Assembly: GCF_046233715.1 (NCBI RefSeq)
Contig: NZ_JBJNRJ010000017.1
Span: 1 to 64,000, forward strand
Origin: Trujillonella humicola
Lineage (GTDB): Bacteria; Actinomycetota; Actinomycetes; Mycobacteriales; Geodermatophilaceae
Reading direction: 5' to 3'
DNA length: 64,000 bases
The translations under genes and the position numbers were made by a program. The notes beneath the pieces were generated by a model that did no database searches, had not been told where the DNA came from, and was given only the letters and a program-made list of their open reading frames with translations. Below are positions 62,801 through 64,000 of the stretch, one piece after another; position 1 is the stretch's first letter; each line of letters begins with the position of its first letter.

Positions 62801-62989
62801 GCGGCGCTCTGGGAGGGCACCGCCTGGCAGGGCGCGCTGCACGAGGCCCGGGCCCACGTCGCCCGGGCCGAGGGCGACGGCTCCGCCGCCGTCCGGCTGC
62901 TCGCCGAGGCGGCGGAGCTCTTCGACGGCGCGGGTCAACCGCTCGACGCCGCCCGGTGCCGCCGCGGCCTCGCCGTCCCCGCGACCTGA
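59873..62989 (+). CDS. Large SARP regulator with P-loop and TPR-like C-terminal half
   Basis: A 1038-residue regulator. Residues 1-240 are an OmpR-like winged helix plus BTAD (VEICLLGRFEVRVGGRAVPP; DPADEQAHLALMRAAAERG). A P-loop module follows, but Walker A reads GPSGAGTS (264-271) with Thr in place of Lys; Walker B is VLTVDDVHEAD. From about 600 to the end it consists of helical TPR-like repeats (NVAYFSGDLDAAHAAADEAR). The N terminus closely resembles that of the SARP fusion at 55079. ATG 59873. The second SARP-type operator begins at the base after its stop. Confidence 0.9.
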   Translation: MADVEICLLGRFEVRVGGRAVPPGAWTRRSASALVKLLALAPGRSLHRERVLDALWPDLPPDEAQPRLHTAAHYARRALAVPSAVVLRGEAVTLLPEHAVDVDTERFTGLARSPSGPDAALAAYGGELLPDDVFESWTTDDRERLRDLHLEVLRAAGRWDDVLALDPADEQAHLALMRAAAERGDRHGALRQFERLERTVRTELGVAPSAEAVALRDRLTGSGPEPRRAGQPVRLVGRRPVLERLDRALQEARAGRGGTVLVHGPSGAGTSAVLRWIRARAADGGARVGAGATSAADSGWPYAPVLEALTDLCRRHPTLLDGLEDVYRQEIERALRGGDLPWTGEGAHQRLFVSVAELVRLAAAGTGAVLTVDDVHEADEASLRLLHYLARVAATERVLLVIGSRSVPGDGRLPRLQAGLLRRGAAVDLPLPPLSPAGTAALLAQQLGTPPSDRQAAEVHAWSGGIPARILALLPGIGTGDTWRLPVGPLLSVCPPGTEDVLRRVAVAGTPVHTDVFVALAGTGEDEAFAVLDAVLAAGLVEPADVGYRFRVASLPERLLADLSPHRVQQVHREVAAALEAVGAAPARIGTHLLAAGQPEAAVPHVLTAAERTAALGAYRDALDLVEQVRAHATQEERARMLALRADLLLAVGDPGAVAAYREAAAAAAPTAQRILRARLAHAASMVGDLDTANEALDGLDTDGDVAADSAILLARGNVAYFSGDLDAAHAAADEARRRLGGASDWRLLDLVALQGLLAHNGGQWFRRLRHELQRTRETPAIATAVFDAHLCVAEYLLYGPTPYAEVMTLGRSLRETAERAGALRAVAFAWALTGEAALLSGDLDTAEHDLGQAVDLHGEIGASAGEAHALQRLAELRILRGDRAEARRLLKRALPLARWSPIAMHLMQRLHGTTITAADSPEQAHAAAQRAEATSGPEDHCVFCDVMVAVPSVIACAAVGDLDGARRHLRAAESSAALWEGTAWQGALHEARAHVARAEGDGSAAVRLLAEAAELFDGAGQPLDAARCRRGLAVPAT

Positions 62990-63054
62990 CCTTCCCGGTC
63001 CTTCCGCGCCGTCGGCTCCGGCGGAAGGTCCCGGTAAGGCCCGCTTCCTAGCGT
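62990..63054 (+). promoter_or_regulatory. Composite SARP-type operator/promoter upstream of the PIG-L operon
   Basis: Left arm CCTTCCCGGTCCTTCCGC (62990-63007), 13-base spacer, and an imperfect complementary right arm (63021-63039) containing AAGG at 63025 and 63036 (11-base period). After nine bases TAGCGT (63049-63054) forms a -10. The spacing of every element matches the operator at 56642. Promoter direction is toward the deacetylase gene at 63092. Confidence 0.65.
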
Positions 63055-63091
63055 CGCCGCATTCCATCGAGGCGAACGCTGGGAGGCGACC

Positions 63092-63811
63092 ATGGACGGC
63101 GACCTGACCGTGGCCCGGTTGGGCACGGTGCTGGGGATCTGGGCCCACCCCGACGACGAGGCCTACCTGTCGGGCGCGCTCATGGCCGAGGCGCGGTACG
63201 GCGGCCAGCGGGTCGTGGTCGCCACCGCCACGGCAGGCGAGCTCGGCGGCGCCGGCCCGATCGCGCAGGTGCGGCGCCGGGAGCTCGCGCGGAGCCTGGC
63301 GGCGGTCGGCGTGACGGAGCACTCGTGGCTGGGGTTCGGCGACGGCGGGTGCGCCGACGTGGACCCGGGGCTCGGGGCGCGGCTGGTCCGCACGCTGCTC
63401 GAGCAGGTCCGCCCCGACACCGTGGTCACCTTCGGCCCCGACGGGCTGACCGGTCACACCGACCACATGGCGGTCGCGGGCTGGGTCGAGCGGGCCTGGC
63501 GGGCCGACGGGTGCCGCAGCCTCCTGCTGCAGACCACGCTGACCGAGGGCTTCCACCGCCGCTGGGGCCGGCTGTGCGAGCGGAACGGCGTCTGGATGCC
63601 CGGCGGGGTGCCGCCCGCCGTGCCGGAGTCCGCCGTCGACCTGCGCGTGCGCGCCTCCGGCCGGACCGCGCACCGCAAGGCCGCGGCGCTGCGGGCGCAC
63701 GCCTCGCAGACCGACGGCCTCCGGCGCGCGGTGGGCGAGGAGACGTACGCCGAGTGGTGGGCCGAGGAGACCTTCGTCCGAGTGCCCGTCGCGGCCGAGG
63801 AGGCGGCGTGA
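63092..63811 (+). CDS. PIG-L family deacetylase
   Basis: A 239-residue zinc deacetylase. IWAHPDDEAYLSGALM is the metal-binding N terminus and GLTGHTDHMAVAGW the third-ligand segment. It is shorter than MshB and lacks the RYRDSGMMG segment, so it acts on another N-acetylated sugar or small molecule. A role linked to mycothiol S-conjugates (Mca-like) is unlikely without that segment. ATG 63092 with GGGAGGC upstream. Coupled to the AzlC-type gene (GTGA). Confidence 0.88.
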   Translation: MDGDLTVARLGTVLGIWAHPDDEAYLSGALMAEARYGGQRVVVATATAGELGGAGPIAQVRRRELARSLAAVGVTEHSWLGFGDGGCADVDPGLGARLVRTLLEQVRPDTVVTFGPDGLTGHTDHMAVAGWVERAWRADGCRSLLLQTTLTEGFHRRWGRLCERNGVWMPGGVPPAVPESAVDLRVRASGRTAHRKAAALRAHASQTDGLRRAVGEETYAEWWAEETFVRVPVAAEEAA

Positions 63812-64000
63812 CCGCCGCGCCGGCCGCGCCGGCGTGGCCGTGGCCGGCGGCCCTCCGGTCGGCGCTGGCCGACCTCGGGCCCTCGCTGGTCGCGGTCGCT
63901 CCGCTCGGGCTGGTGGTGGGCGGAGCCGTCGGGCAGACCGGGATCGGTGCGCCGCTCGGCCTCGGCGGCGGCGCGGCGATCTTCGCCGGGACGGCGCAGC
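63808..64000 (+). CDS. azlC: AzlC-family branched-chain amino acid exporter subunit (partial)
   Basis: Only the first 64 codons lie in the window. ALADLGPSLVAVAPLGLVVG and GLGGGAAIFAGTAQ match the start of AzlC, the large membrane subunit of AzlCD exporters. The GTG start overlaps the PIG-L stop, so the two are cotranscribed under the SARP-type promoter. The rest of the gene and a possible azlD partner lie beyond the window. Confidence 0.8.
   Translation, partial: MTAAPAAPAWPWPAALRSALADLGPSLVAVAPLGLVVGGAVGQTGIGAPLGLGGGAAIFAGTAQ

Noticed and set aside
59504..63700. A 1398-codon minus-strand frame, and a 1207-codon one at 54950-58573
   Set aside because: Both are antisense to clear SARP, flavoprotein and PIG-L genes and have no recognisable domain; they are shadows caused by high GC at third codon positions.

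Overview
This is a very GC-rich actinobacterial segment. Most likely it comes from the Geodermatophilaceae (Blastococcus/Modestobacter/Geodermatophilus type). The reasons are the extreme G+C, many GTG starts with GGAGG-type ribosome sites, a mycothiol gene (mshB), SARP-type regulators, a CsbD-like protein, a LAXTG-type sortase signal and the actinobacterial sulfite reductase/APS reductase arrangement. It reads as ordinary chromosome. I see no integrase, transposase, phage module, rRNA, tRNA or CRISPR array. The window begins with 95 C residues, and a 139-base G-rich block interrupts dapC at 4233-4371. Both look like sequencing or assembly artefacts.

Layout. 0.1-7 kb: alpha/beta hydrolase, lysozyme-like membrane protein, DinB-like protein, dapC with fdxA, a GNAT, and mshB with a small membrane protein. 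7-12.8 kb: a five-gene peptide ABC transporter operon (dppABCDF order, minus strand). 13-18.5 kb: a CsbD-like protein, an SRPBCC-NUDIX fusion, then a sulfur-assimilation block (Rrf2 regulator, cysC, a small leader peptide, sirA, a zinc-ribbon protein, cysH) and a pterin dehydratase. 18.5-30.5 kb: PhoX, a HipA-like kinase with a DUF3037 partner, a frameshifted beta-lactamase-family gene, paired PRC-barrel proteins, a large catalase, an M1 peptidase and a flavin reductase/molybdenum oxidoreductase pair. 30.6-34.2 kb: sdhCAB preceded by an iron-box-like palindrome. 34.2-39.6 kb: thiolase/HxlR/PaaI, DUF1028, a TasA-like secreted protein and small proteins. 39.7-43.2 kb: a second succinate dehydrogenase of mycobacterial Sdh1 type. 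43.6-52.7 kb: hydrolase, gamma-carbonic anhydrase, a large wall-anchored beta-helix protein, selO, and a ferredoxin/P450/TetR cluster with a collapsed SDR gene. 52.7-55 kb: an SDR, an F420/NADP-type reductase and a small conserved protein.

The most unusual part is 55.0-64.0 kb. Two paralogous SARP (BTAD) regulators, one fused to an alpha/beta hydrolase and one to a P-loop/TPR module whose Walker A lysine is replaced, alternate with two short operons: OsmC + two FAD enzymes, and a PIG-L deacetylase + AzlC-type permease. Both operons are preceded by the same composite site: inverted arms around a 13-base spacer, AAGG repeated at 11-base period, then 9 bases to a TAGCTT/TAGCGT -10. This is the geometry expected of SARP operators. 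I read the region as a small self-contained SARP regulon, possibly sensing a small molecule through the hydrolase domain. Its substrate cannot be told from sequence.

Other signals worth attention: a 33-base tandem repeat that multiplies the start codon of the DUF3037 gene; a coupled 30-residue ORF ahead of the Sdh1-type operon; and a family of intergenic hairpins sharing a 19-base core.
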